Below, one piece after another: positions 1-5,119 of a DNA stretch of 5,119 nt. The position numbers and the translations under genes are program-made. The notes under the pieces were generated by a model. It ran no database searches, was not told the origin of the DNA, and saw only the letters and a list, made by a program, of their open reading frames with translations. Each line of letters starts with the position of its first letter. The first letter of the stretch is position 1. The DNA is from Deltaproteobacteria bacterium (lineage in GTDB: Bacteria > Myxococcota > B64-G9). The stretch is taken from the NCBI GenBank assembly GCA_030591745.1, contig JAUVAM010000358.1, forward strand, positions 1 through 5,119, read 5' to 3'.

Positions 1-1124
1 ACGCCGAGGCCATGAAATTATACGTTCAGGCCGACAAGCACGAAACCGACACCAACCAGGCGGTCATGCGGGCGGGGGATCTCAACCTCAAACTCAAGCG
101 CAATGACATGGCGCTGAAGGCCTTTGAACAAGCTTTGGAGAAAGTCCCCGGCACGGCGGGCGCCTATGTGGGCATGGCCAAGGCCTACCTGGCCAAAGGC
201 GTGGAAAGCACGGCCTTGCAGTCTCTTGCCCGGGCCGCAAAGCTTGAACCGGGCAATGCCGACATCCAGTTCTTACAGGGATTGATCCACCTTCGTCGAA
301 AAGAAAACAAGGAAGCCATGAAGCGCTTTTCGACGGCCATCCGCCTGCGTCCACGGTACAGCCAAGCCCATCTGAAACGGGGCGACATCCTGTTTTCTGA
401 TGGAAAGCTCAAAAAGGCCCTGAAGGCATACACCTTGGCGGTGGCCTCTGATCGCTCCAATGTGGACGCCCTGGTACAGATCGGTCGCACCTACCTCTTG
501 GCCAAAAGGCCTGACAAGGCCTCGGCCACCTTGGCAAAAGCCGTGCGCTTAGACCGCGACAACGCATGGGCCTTGTTTTATCTTGGGCAAGCCCAATACC
601 AGCAACGTCAATATGAGAAAGCCGTGGTCTCCTTGCATTCGGCTTTGCGCTACAACCGCAAGCTGGGCCGAGCCTATGTGCTCTTGGGACACATATACGA
701 ACGCAACCTGATGCGGGACAAGGCCTTCGACGCTTATCTGCGCGCCGTGCGTAGCGACACCAAGTACCTGGATGGCTACATTCATCTGGCGCGCATGCAG
801 CTTGATCGCAAGCAGCGACGTGGTGCCAGGCGCACCCTGGAAAAGGCCCTCAAGATCGCCCCCGACTGCCTCGGCTGTCGTGTGCTGCTGGGGCGCATGT
901 ATGTTAACAAGCGCAAGTACAAGCGAGCAGTCAAGCTCTTAGAGCGGGTGGTCCAGAAAGACTACCAAAACAACGAGGCTCACTTTTTCCTGGGCCAGGC
1001 ATACGTGGGGCTTGGCATGATCGGAAAGGCCACGGCGGAATACAACGCCTTGTCTCTGGCCAATGACCTGGAGCGGGCCCAGGCTCTACTGAAAAAGATT
1101 GAAAAACGCTCACGCCGGCGATGA
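1..1124 (+). CDS. TPR-repeat protein, 5' end outside the window (partial)
   Basis: The reading frame is open to the left edge. The first in-frame ATG (base 12) lacks a well-spaced Shine-Dalgarno site (a GAGG ends two bases before it), so the true start is probably upstream. Counting from that ATG, residues 15-354 form ten tetratricopeptide repeats in exact 34-residue register, with no linkers. The repeat-end position is Pro at 46, 80, 114 and 284, and helix A/B signatures such as 'AYVGMAKAYL' and 'ALFYLGQAQY' recur. Such arrays fold as a superhelical solenoid that binds peptides or scaffolds complexes; the partner cannot be read from the sequence. The visible part has no membrane segment. The C-terminus is very basic (ends KRSRRR), and Lys/Arg are abundant throughout. 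Repeat 9 holds a CxxC (Cys286, Cys289). The stop lies one base before the preferred recG ATG, so the two are probably co-translated. An N-terminal signal peptide or catalytic domain could lie outside the window. Confidence 0.88.
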   Translation, partial: AEAMKLYVQADKHETDTNQAVMRAGDLNLKLKRNDMALKAFEQALEKVPGTAGAYVGMAKAYLAKGVESTALQSLARAAKLEPGNADIQFLQGLIHLRRKENKEAMKRFSTAIRLRPRYSQAHLKRGDILFSDGKLKKALKAYTLAVASDRSNVDALVQIGRTYLLAKRPDKASATLAKAVRLDRDNAWALFYLGQAQYQQRQYEKAVVSLHSALRYNRKLGRAYVLLGHIYERNLMRDKAFDAYLRAVRSDTKYLDGYIHLARMQLDRKQRRGARRTLEKALKIAPDCLGCRVLLGRMYVNKRKYKRAVKLLERVVQKDYQNNEAHFFLGQAYVGLGMIGKATAEYNALSLANDLERAQALLKKIEKRSRRR

Positions 1125-1125
1125 C

Positions 1126-3243
1126 ATGGGCGCAAAGAATACGCTCGACGATTCCATCCAGTTCGTCAAGGGTGTCGGACCCAAACTGGCCGAACGCTTC
1201 GCCTCTCGGGGCATCGAAACAGTGGGTGATGCGCTGTTTTTTCTGCCCAGACGATACGAGGACCGGCGTCCGGTGAACCGCATCGCCGACTTGCAAGTGG
1301 GCGAGTTGGCCTCCTTTCAGGCGGAAATCATCAAGATCGTTTTTCGGCGAGCAGGCCCTCGACGACGCATATTCGAAATCATGTTGGGTGATGACAGTGG
1401 TCGAATTTTGGCCCGCTGGTTTAACTTCCACGCGGCTTCTTTTGCCAAAAAATTCGAGGAAGGACAATCGGTTCAGGTGGTCGGCAAGGTGGAGATCTAC
1501 AAAGCTCAGCGCCAAATTGTCCATCCTGAAATCGATATGCTCGTTCGCTCGGAAAAGCAGGACCAAGAGGAGCCTCTGCGCTTGCTCCCCGTATATCCGG
1601 AGATCGATGGCATCTACGCCAAGAGCTTGCGCCGGATCATGCAGCGTGTCGTCGAAAAGTATGTAGCCTCGGCGCCGGAACTCTTGCCTGAACAAGTGCG
1701 AAAGGCCCACAGCCTGATGCCGGTGGCCCAGGCCTTGCTCCAGGTCCACAGGCCGCAGCCAGGCCAAGATGTTGAAGAGCTCAACGCCATGCGTTCGCCC
1801 GCACAGCGAAGACTCATTTTTGAAGAGTTTTTCGTCTTGCAGACCGCCTTGGCCCTGAGACGCCAGCTAAGCAAAAATACCCAGGCGACCAGCTGTCCCG
1901 CACCTTTGAGCCTGCGAGAAGAAGCCAAGTCTTTGTTCGGCTTTGACCTGACCACCGCGCAGGAAAGAGTCCTCGGAGAAATTGCCGGGGATTTGGCGAG
2001 CGACAAACCCATGAATCGCCTTTTGCATGGGGATGTGGGCTCAGGCAAAACAGCCATCGGCGTACTGGCCGCCATTTCGGTGATTCGCTCAGGAGCCCAA
2101 GCCGCTTTCATGGCCCCCACCGAAGTGCTGGCCGAACAGCATTATCGTCGTTTGCAGGCGCGCCTGGCCAAAAGTCGGCCGCCGATGCGCTGTGTGTATC
2201 TGTCTTCCGCGGTCAAAGGAGTCGAGCGTCGGCAAGTCTTGGAAGAAATCGCATCCGGCAAGGCTCAACTGGTCGTGGGCACCCAGGCCTTGCTGGAAGA
2301 AAATGTAAAGTTCTCCAGGCTCGCCTTGTGTATCATCGACGAGCAGCATCGATTCGGTGTCTTACAGCGTGCTCGCTTGCGGTCCAAGGGGCCTGTGCCC
2401 CATGTCTTGGTCATGACCGCCACCCCCATCCCGCGCACCCTGTCCATGACTTTGTATGGAGATTTGGACCTGAGCATTTTGGACGAAATGCCGCCGGGTC
2501 GCTCCGAGATAAAGACCACGATTCTGCGAGGCAGCAAGGCGGGGCAGGCCTACCAGCATGTGCGCTTTGAGGTGGAGGCGGGTGGGCAAGCCTACCTCAT
2601 CTATCCCCTGGTCGAAGAAAGCGACAAGCTGGCCTTGTTGGACGCCAGCAACATGCACCAGAGATTGAAAAAGGGAGTCTTTTCTGAACTGGCGGTGGGA
2701 TTGCTTCATGGACGCCTGGCCGCGGACGAGAAAGAACAGGTCATGGCCGACTTCGCAGCCGGTCGCATACAGGTCCTGGTCTCAACGACCGTTGTCGAGG
2801 TGGGCGTGGACGTGACCGCGGCCAGCATCATCGTCATCGAACACGCTGAGAGATTCGGTTTGAGCCAATTGCATCAACTGCGCGGTCGGGTCGGACGAGG
2901 CGGTCGCCCAGGGATCTGCTATTTGGTCGCGCACACGCCAGGCAGCGAGGATGCCCGGGCTCGCTTGCGCGTCATGGAGCGCAGTCAGGATGGTTTCGAA
3001 ATCGCCGAAGAAGATTTGGCCATTCGAGGACCCGGGGAATTCTTGGGCACCCGGCAATCCGGGATGCCGGTCTTCCATTTTGCGCATCTTCTACGCGACG
3101 AAGAATTGTTGACAAAAGCCCGCCAAGCGGCTTTCGAATGGATCGAGCAAGATCCCGGGTTACGCATGAAGGAGAGCCTGGGACTGGCAAGGGCCATTCG
3201 GTCACGCTGGGGTGAACGATTGCAACTGGCCGAGGTCGGTTGA
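1126..3243 (+). CDS. recG: ATP-dependent DNA helicase RecG
   Basis: RecG is a superfamily 2 helicase that regresses stalled replication forks and branch-migrates Holliday junctions and R-/D-loops in the cytoplasm. From the ATG at 1126 it is 705 residues, close to E. coli RecG (693). An N-terminal 'FVKGVGPKLAERF' helix-hairpin-helix-like stretch (13-25) is followed by the OB-fold wedge domain (about 57-145). The helicase motifs follow in order: Walker A GDVGSGKT (302-309), DEQH box (405-408), TATP (431-434), 'STTVVEVGVDV' (553-563) and 'QLRGRVGRGG' (584-593). The RecG-specific TRG segment spans 623-646, starting GFEIAEEDL and ending LGTRQSG. All catalytic residues are intact. A TTG at 1099 would add nine residues and overlap the TPR gene by 26 bases. 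Neither start has a strong Shine-Dalgarno site. I prefer 1126 because the N-terminus then matches usual RecG proteins and sits one base after the upstream stop, suggesting re-initiation. Confidence 0.97.
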   Translation: MGAKNTLDDSIQFVKGVGPKLAERFASRGIETVGDALFFLPRRYEDRRPVNRIADLQVGELASFQAEIIKIVFRRAGPRRRIFEIMLGDDSGRILARWFNFHAASFAKKFEEGQSVQVVGKVEIYKAQRQIVHPEIDMLVRSEKQDQEEPLRLLPVYPEIDGIYAKSLRRIMQRVVEKYVASAPELLPEQVRKAHSLMPVAQALLQVHRPQPGQDVEELNAMRSPAQRRLIFEEFFVLQTALALRRQLSKNTQATSCPAPLSLREEAKSLFGFDLTTAQERVLGEIAGDLASDKPMNRLLHGDVGSGKTAIGVLAAISVIRSGAQAAFMAPTEVLAEQHYRRLQARLAKSRPPMRCVYLSSAVKGVERRQVLEEIASGKAQLVVGTQALLEENVKFSRLALCIIDEQHRFGVLQRARLRSKGPVPHVLVMTATPIPRTLSMTLYGDLDLSILDEMPPGRSEIKTTILRGSKAGQAYQHVRFEVEAGGQAYLIYPLVEESDKLALLDASNMHQRLKKGVFSELAVGLLHGRLAADEKEQVMADFAAGRIQVLVSTTVVEVGVDVTAASIIVIEHAERFGLSQLHQLRGRVGRGGRPGICYLVAHTPGSEDARARLRVMERSQDGFEIAEEDLAIRGPGEFLGTRQSGMPVFHFAHLLRDEELLTKARQAAFEWIEQDPGLRMKESLGLARAIRSRWGERLQLAEVG

Positions 3244-3249
3244 AAGGTT

Positions 3250-3255
3250 AGGTGG
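3250..3255 (+). promoter_or_regulatory. Ribosome binding site of the zinc-ribbon gene
   Basis: AGGTGG lies three bases before the ATG at 3259 (its AGG core is six bases away) and occupies most of the 15-base gap after the recG stop. It supports the 3259 start and independent ribosome loading on this small gene. A second purine run (GAAAGG, 3242-3247) overlaps the recG stop. Confidence 0.55.
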
Positions 3256-3258
3256 AAC

Positions 3259-3594
3259 ATGAAATGCGAGCAATGTGGCTTTGAGCAAGCCGTGGCAAAA
3301 TTCTGTGAGCGATGCGGGCGTATGATGACTCGCCTTCTCCTCGACGATGAGGAGAAGACTGACCGAGCCAACGCTCAAAAAGGTGTCAAGATGCGAATCA
3401 ACAAGTGCCACCGCTGCGGGCATGAGCAGGCGAAAGGTCGCATTTGTGCAGGCTGCGGCATCATGCTCGAGATCTTTCGGGAAGAGATCGACGATGACGC
3501 GCTCGTCTCTCGCCTTTGTCCGAGTTGCGCCGTTCCATCCACCACATCGCGCTGCCGCAATTGCGGAGAACGCATACAAGGTTTTGATGAATGA
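3259..3594 (+). CDS. Small protein with three zinc-ribbon-like Cys4 motifs, function unknown
   Basis: This 111-residue protein has twelve cysteines in three regular Cys4 sets: C3-x2-C6-x9-C16-x2-C19, C50-x2-C53-x9-C63-x2-C66 and C87-x2-C90-x8-C99-x2-C102. Each knuckle is followed by Gly in the CxxCG pattern, except C90, which is followed by Ala. This is typical of zinc-ribbon or rubredoxin-like folds that bind structural zinc. Ribbons 1 and 2 look like an internal duplication: both read CxxCGxEQAxxxxCxxCGxM. Two acidic linkers join them (about 27-35 and 71-80). There is no signal peptide or membrane segment, so the protein is probably cytoplasmic. The family could mediate protein or nucleic-acid contacts; no enzymatic motif is visible and I do not recognise a named gene. 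The start has a Shine-Dalgarno-like AGGTGG, and the stop overlaps the lipA start (ATGA), which implies translational coupling with lipA. Regular Cys spacing makes a true coding gene nearly certain; the function is open. Confidence 0.9.
   Translation: MKCEQCGFEQAVAKFCERCGRMMTRLLLDDEEKTDRANAQKGVKMRINKCHRCGHEQAKGRICAGCGIMLEIFREEIDDDALVSRLCPSCAVPSTTSRCRNCGERIQGFDE
3334..3357 (+). repeat. 9-bp perfect inverted repeat (possible mRNA hairpin) inside the zinc-ribbon gene
   Basis: The left arm CTTCTCCTC (3334-3342) and right arm GAGGAGAAG (3349-3357) are perfectly complementary around a six-base loop, whose outer bases can add a G-U pair. It encodes the Leu/Asp/Glu-rich linker after ribbon 1. No T-tract follows, so it is not a canonical intrinsic terminator. 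The right arm resembles a strong Shine-Dalgarno sequence, but no standard start codon is suitably placed after it. It may be a chance product of the Leu-Leu-Leu-Asp-Asp-Glu-Glu-Lys coding. Confidence 0.5.
3578..3581 (+). promoter_or_regulatory. Ribosome binding site of lipA
   Basis: AAGG lies nine bases before the lipA ATG, within the last codons of the zinc-ribbon gene. In the lipA frame a TGA (3588-3590) directly precedes the ATG at 3591, so no earlier in-frame start is possible without a frameshift. This site therefore decides the start. Confidence 0.5.
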
Positions 3595-4460
3595 TCGACG
3601 GCCTGCGCCCCAAGATGCCCGGCAGGCCCTCCCAGCGCCATGAAGTGAAAGTTCGCCTTCGGCGCGCGGGCCTGCTCACGGTCTGCGAGGAAGCCCGTTG
3701 CCCAAACATCTGCGAATGTTTCGGCGCTCAGACGGCCACCTTCCTGATCATGGGGGAAATCTGCACTCGGTCGTGTCGTTTTTGCGCCATCGAAAAAGGA
3801 CAGCCTCCGGAGGCGCCGGACTCAGATGAAGCCCGGAGATTGGCTGAGGCGGTGGTGGAATTGGATCTGGCCCACACCGTCATCACTTCGGTGACTCGGG
3901 ATGATTTGCCCGATGGCGGCGCGGCCATGTTCGCCGCCTGCATCCGGGAGATCAAGCATCGGCGGCCCGAAACAACGGTCGAGGTCTTGGTGCCCGACTT
4001 CGCCGGCCGCAAAGAGAGTCTGACGACTGTATTGCTCGAAAATCCGGAAGTGCTCAATCACAACGTGGAAACGGTGGCCCGCTTGGTGGACCAAGTCAGA
4101 CCCGGCGCCAGCCTGACACGTTCCCTGTCCCTGCTTCAGCAGGCGGCCGAGACCTCGGATGCGGTGGTCAAATCCGGCTTGATGGTGGGTTTAGGAGAAA
4201 AAGACGGTGAGGTCGACGAGCTGCTGCGGCAATTGGTTGACGCGGGCTGCCAAGTGGTCACCATCGGGCAGTACTTGCAGCCGAGCAAAGCACAGTGCGT
4301 CGTACAACGACGGGTGCCGGAATCGGCCTTTTCCTCCTGGCGATCTTTGGGAGATTCCTTGGGGCTTCACGTAGTGGCGGGCCCCCTGGTGCGCAGTTCT
4401 TACCAGGCCAAGGAAGTCTTGGATGCGCTGCGTCTTGCAAATGAATCAAGCAGGGGATAG
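3591..4460 (+). CDS. lipA: Lipoyl synthase (radical SAM)
   Basis: LipA inserts two sulfurs at C6 and C8 of protein-bound octanoyl groups, on the E2 subunits of 2-oxoacid dehydrogenases and on glycine-cleavage H protein, using two SAM molecules and sacrificing an auxiliary 4Fe-4S cluster. At 289 residues it is slightly short for the family. The auxiliary cluster cysteines are C32, C37 and C43 (C-x4-C-x5-C); the radical SAM cysteines are C58, C62 and C65 (CTRSCRFC). Other conserved stretches are 'VITSVTRDDLPDGGA' (97-111), 'NHNVETV' (156-162), 'KSGLMVGLGE' (194-203), 'TIGQYLQPS' ending at 232, and the C-terminal RSSY (268-271), whose serine is known to ligate the auxiliary cluster. Oddities: an additional Cys41 lies in the auxiliary-cluster loop; the N-terminus begins where the family's PxWLR segment would be; Leu175 replaces the usual Tyr before the RSL/WSL motif; and residues 233-242 differ from the usual HHLPVxRYV. 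It overlaps the zinc-ribbon gene by four bases. No lipB or gcvH is present in the window. Confidence 0.96.
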   Translation: MIDGLRPKMPGRPSQRHEVKVRLRRAGLLTVCEEARCPNICECFGAQTATFLIMGEICTRSCRFCAIEKGQPPEAPDSDEARRLAEAVVELDLAHTVITSVTRDDLPDGGAAMFAACIREIKHRRPETTVEVLVPDFAGRKESLTTVLLENPEVLNHNVETVARLVDQVRPGASLTRSLSLLQQAAETSDAVVKSGLMVGLGEKDGEVDELLRQLVDAGCQVVTIGQYLQPSKAQCVVQRRVPESAFSSWRSLGDSLGLHVVAGPLVRSSYQAKEVLDALRLANESSRG

Positions 4461-4511
4461 AGTTCGTCGAAATTCAATAGCCCTTAGAGCCAAGCCAAGA
4501 AGGGGAAAACC
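4461..4511 (+). other. Intergenic gap between lipA and the SRPBCC gene
   Basis: At 51 bases this is the longest non-coding stretch in the window. It holds the Shine-Dalgarno site of the next gene, a tandem GCCAA repeat, and a minor 9-base palindrome TTCGTCGAA (4463-4471). I see no convincing -35/-10 pair and no stem with a T-tract, so read-through from lipA is the simplest reading. Confidence 0.5.
4500..4505 (+). promoter_or_regulatory. Ribosome binding site of the SRPBCC gene
   Basis: AAGGGG sits six bases before the ATG at 4512 and is well placed. Together with the conserved N-terminal strand that follows, it fixes this start. Confidence 0.65.
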
Positions 4512-4943
4512 ATGTCCGCTGCCACTCGCACCATCGAAGTCAATGCCTCGCCCGCCGATTTCCTGAAGGTCCTCACCGATTTTGAGGCCTATCCCGGATT
4601 TTTGGACGGACTGGGCATGACCGACGTTCGTGTTGAAAGTCGCACAGACAACGAAGCCGTGGTTGAGCATTCGGTCAAGAAGATGGGCAAAACCGTTAAG
4701 TACACGCTTCGATACAAATGGCCCACGCCCAACAAAATGGAGTGGACCTTCATCCGGGGCCAAATGATGTCGGAAAACAAGGGGAGCTGGACTCTCGAAG
4801 AAATGGGAGAGGGCAAAACCCGGGCTGTCTATTCCGCTGAGATAAAATTCGGCATGCTCGTACCTAAATCCGTCATCAAAGTGATGGTAGAGCGCGAATT
4901 GCCTGAATTGATGGGCTCTTTCAAGAAAAAGGCCGAGGCCTAA
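4512..4943 (+). CDS. SRPBCC / COQ10-START-like family protein
   Basis: This 143-residue single-domain protein resembles the polyketide cyclase/dehydrase (COQ10, START-like) branch of the SRPBCC superfamily, a helix-grip fold with a deep hydrophobic pocket that binds lipids, quinones or other apolar ligands. The family order is visible: a first strand (RTIEVNAS, 6-13), then helices with 'DFEAYPGFL' (about 24-32), a run of antiparallel strands including 'TVKYTLRYKW' and 'KMEWTFIRG', a 'NKGSWTLEE' turn, and a long C-terminal helix from 'VPKSVIKVMVERELPEL' to the end. There is no signal peptide or membrane segment, so it is probably cytoplasmic. The same family contains yeast Coq10 and the bacterial RatA/PasT proteins; no RatB-like partner gene is present here, so a toxin role has no support. 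The ligand is unknown. It follows lipA by 51 bases, and its TAA stop is built into the Shine-Dalgarno site of the next gene, which points to co-expression with the regulator. Confidence 0.88.
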   Translation: MSAATRTIEVNASPADFLKVLTDFEAYPGFLDGLGMTDVRVESRTDNEAVVEHSVKKMGKTVKYTLRYKWPTPNKMEWTFIRGQMMSENKGSWTLEEMGEGKTRAVYSAEIKFGMLVPKSVIKVMVERELPELMGSFKKKAEA

Positions 4944-4945
4944 GG
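4941..4945 (+). promoter_or_regulatory. Ribosome binding site of the XRE gene, formed by the upstream stop codon
   Basis: TAAGG contains the TAA stop of the SRPBCC gene and lies seven bases before the GTG at 4953. It supports that GTG as the start and suggests that ribosomes terminating on the SRPBCC gene re-initiate here. Confidence 0.5.
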
Positions 4946-4947
4946 CG

Positions 4948-4969
4948 TTATCGTGGGGGATCACGAAAA
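4948..4969 (+). repeat. Interrupted inverted repeat containing the XRE start codon (possible operator or hairpin)
   Basis: TCGTG (4951-4955) and CACGA (4962-4966) are perfect inverted arms around six bases. After one mismatch the flanking TT and AA also pair, giving 7 of 8 matched positions per arm. The GTG start codon (4953-4955) lies in the left arm. The symmetry would suit a dimeric HTH repressor or an mRNA hairpin that hides the start. The arms are short, so chance is possible. Confidence 0.35.
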
Positions 4970-5119
4970 AGACGAATTGGATGACGGGCTGCATGTGGGT
5001 GAGCGGATCAAGCGCTTACGCGAGGGGGCCTGTCTGAGCCTCGAGCAGTTGGCCGAGCGCTGTGGCTTGGATATGCAGGAGCTGCAGCATGTGGAAGAGG
5101 ATCTGATCTCTCCAGCCCT
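4953..5119 (+). CDS. XRE-family helix-turn-helix transcriptional regulator, 3' end outside the window (partial)
   Basis: From a GTG start the frame stays open to the right edge (55 complete codons). After an acidic lead of about 13 residues comes a Cro/C1-type HTH: 'VGERIKRLRE' (helix 1, about 15-24), 'LSLEQLAERCG' (helix 2, 28-38), and 'LDMQELQHVEEDLISPA' (recognition helix and helix 4, 39-55). The ending HVEEDLISPA matches the xxIExGxxxPS region of XRE domains. The rest is missing. Short regulators with this start often carry a C-terminal cupin sensor domain, but that cannot be seen here. A GTG start with the TAAGG Shine-Dalgarno site fits; an alternative GTG at 4995 would start directly at the HTH but has a poorer site. 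It lies nine bases after the SRPBCC gene and probably shares its transcript. Its targets are unknown, though the symmetric sequence over its start makes autoregulation conceivable. Confidence 0.82.
   Translation, partial: MGDHEKDELDDGLHVGERIKRLREGACLSLEQLAERCGLDMQELQHVEEDLISPA

Noticed and set aside
931..1767. Long minus-strand open frame (278 codons) opposite the TPR end and recG start
   Set aside because: It lies wholly opposite two well-supported genes, and its translation shows no recognisable domain. Long antisense frames are common in GC-rich coding DNA.
1614..2120. Minus-strand open frame (168 codons) within recG
   Set aside because: It is opposite conserved RecG helicase sequence, including the Walker A region, and its content is a shadow of that frame.
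3109..3139. TTGACA followed by TCGAAT 19 bases later, as a possible internal promoter before the zinc-ribbon gene
   Set aside because: The -35 match is perfect, but the -10 matches at only 4 of 6 positions, the spacing is long, and it lies in the conserved recG tail. This could arise by chance.
4463..4471. Palindrome TTCGTCGAA after the lipA stop as a terminator
   Set aside because: The stem is only four bases and no T-tract follows.
4931..4940. GGCCGAGGCC inverted repeat at the end of the SRPBCC gene
   Set aside because: Arms of four bases with a two-base loop, in coding sequence for Lys-Ala-Glu-Ala; too short to mean anything.
4512..4943. RatA/PasT-type toxin of a toxin-antitoxin pair
   Set aside because: The fold family is shared, but no small RatB-like partner is adjacent, and most members of the family are not toxins.
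4446..4994. Minus-strand open frame (182 codons) covering the SRPBCC gene
   Set aside because: The plus-strand gene has a good Shine-Dalgarno site and family-like sequence. The antisense product shows no recognisable family and would also overlap the lipA end and the XRE start.

Overview
This window carries six genes on the plus strand, packed head to tail, with no credible gene on the minus strand. In order they are: the 3' part of a tetratricopeptide-repeat (TPR) protein, recG (branch-migrating DNA helicase), a 111-residue protein with three zinc-ribbon-like Cys motifs, lipA (lipoyl synthase), a small SRPBCC/START-like protein, and the first 55 codons of an XRE-type helix-turn-helix regulator that runs off the right edge.

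Spacing is very tight. One base separates the TPR stop from the preferred recG ATG. Fifteen bases lie between recG and the zinc-ribbon gene. The zinc-ribbon stop and the lipA start share an ATGA overlap. Fifty-one bases lie between lipA and the SRPBCC gene, and nine bases between that gene and the regulator. No rho-independent terminator is visible. The layout suggests one transcription unit or two, with 4461-4511 the only gap large enough for a separate promoter, although no convincing promoter is seen there.

The sequence is moderately GC-rich. Gene content (TPR array, COQ10/START-like protein, short XRE regulator resembling the HTH-plus-cupin type) suggests a bacterium of the former Deltaproteobacteria, such as Myxococcota, Bradymonadota or Desulfobacterota. 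This is an inference from family resemblance and is not secure.

Functionally the cluster is mixed: genome maintenance (RecG), protein lipoylation (LipA), an uncharacterised Cys-rich small protein, a hydrophobic-ligand-binding fold and a regulator. Most of the window is ordinary housekeeping. The points most worth a second look are the translationally coupled triple zinc-ribbon protein, the short and motif-divergent LipA with an extra cysteine in its auxiliary-cluster loop, an inverted repeat that contains the start codon of the XRE gene, and a 9-bp perfect hairpin inside the zinc-ribbon gene. I see no phage, transposon, CRISPR, defence or RNA-gene signature.
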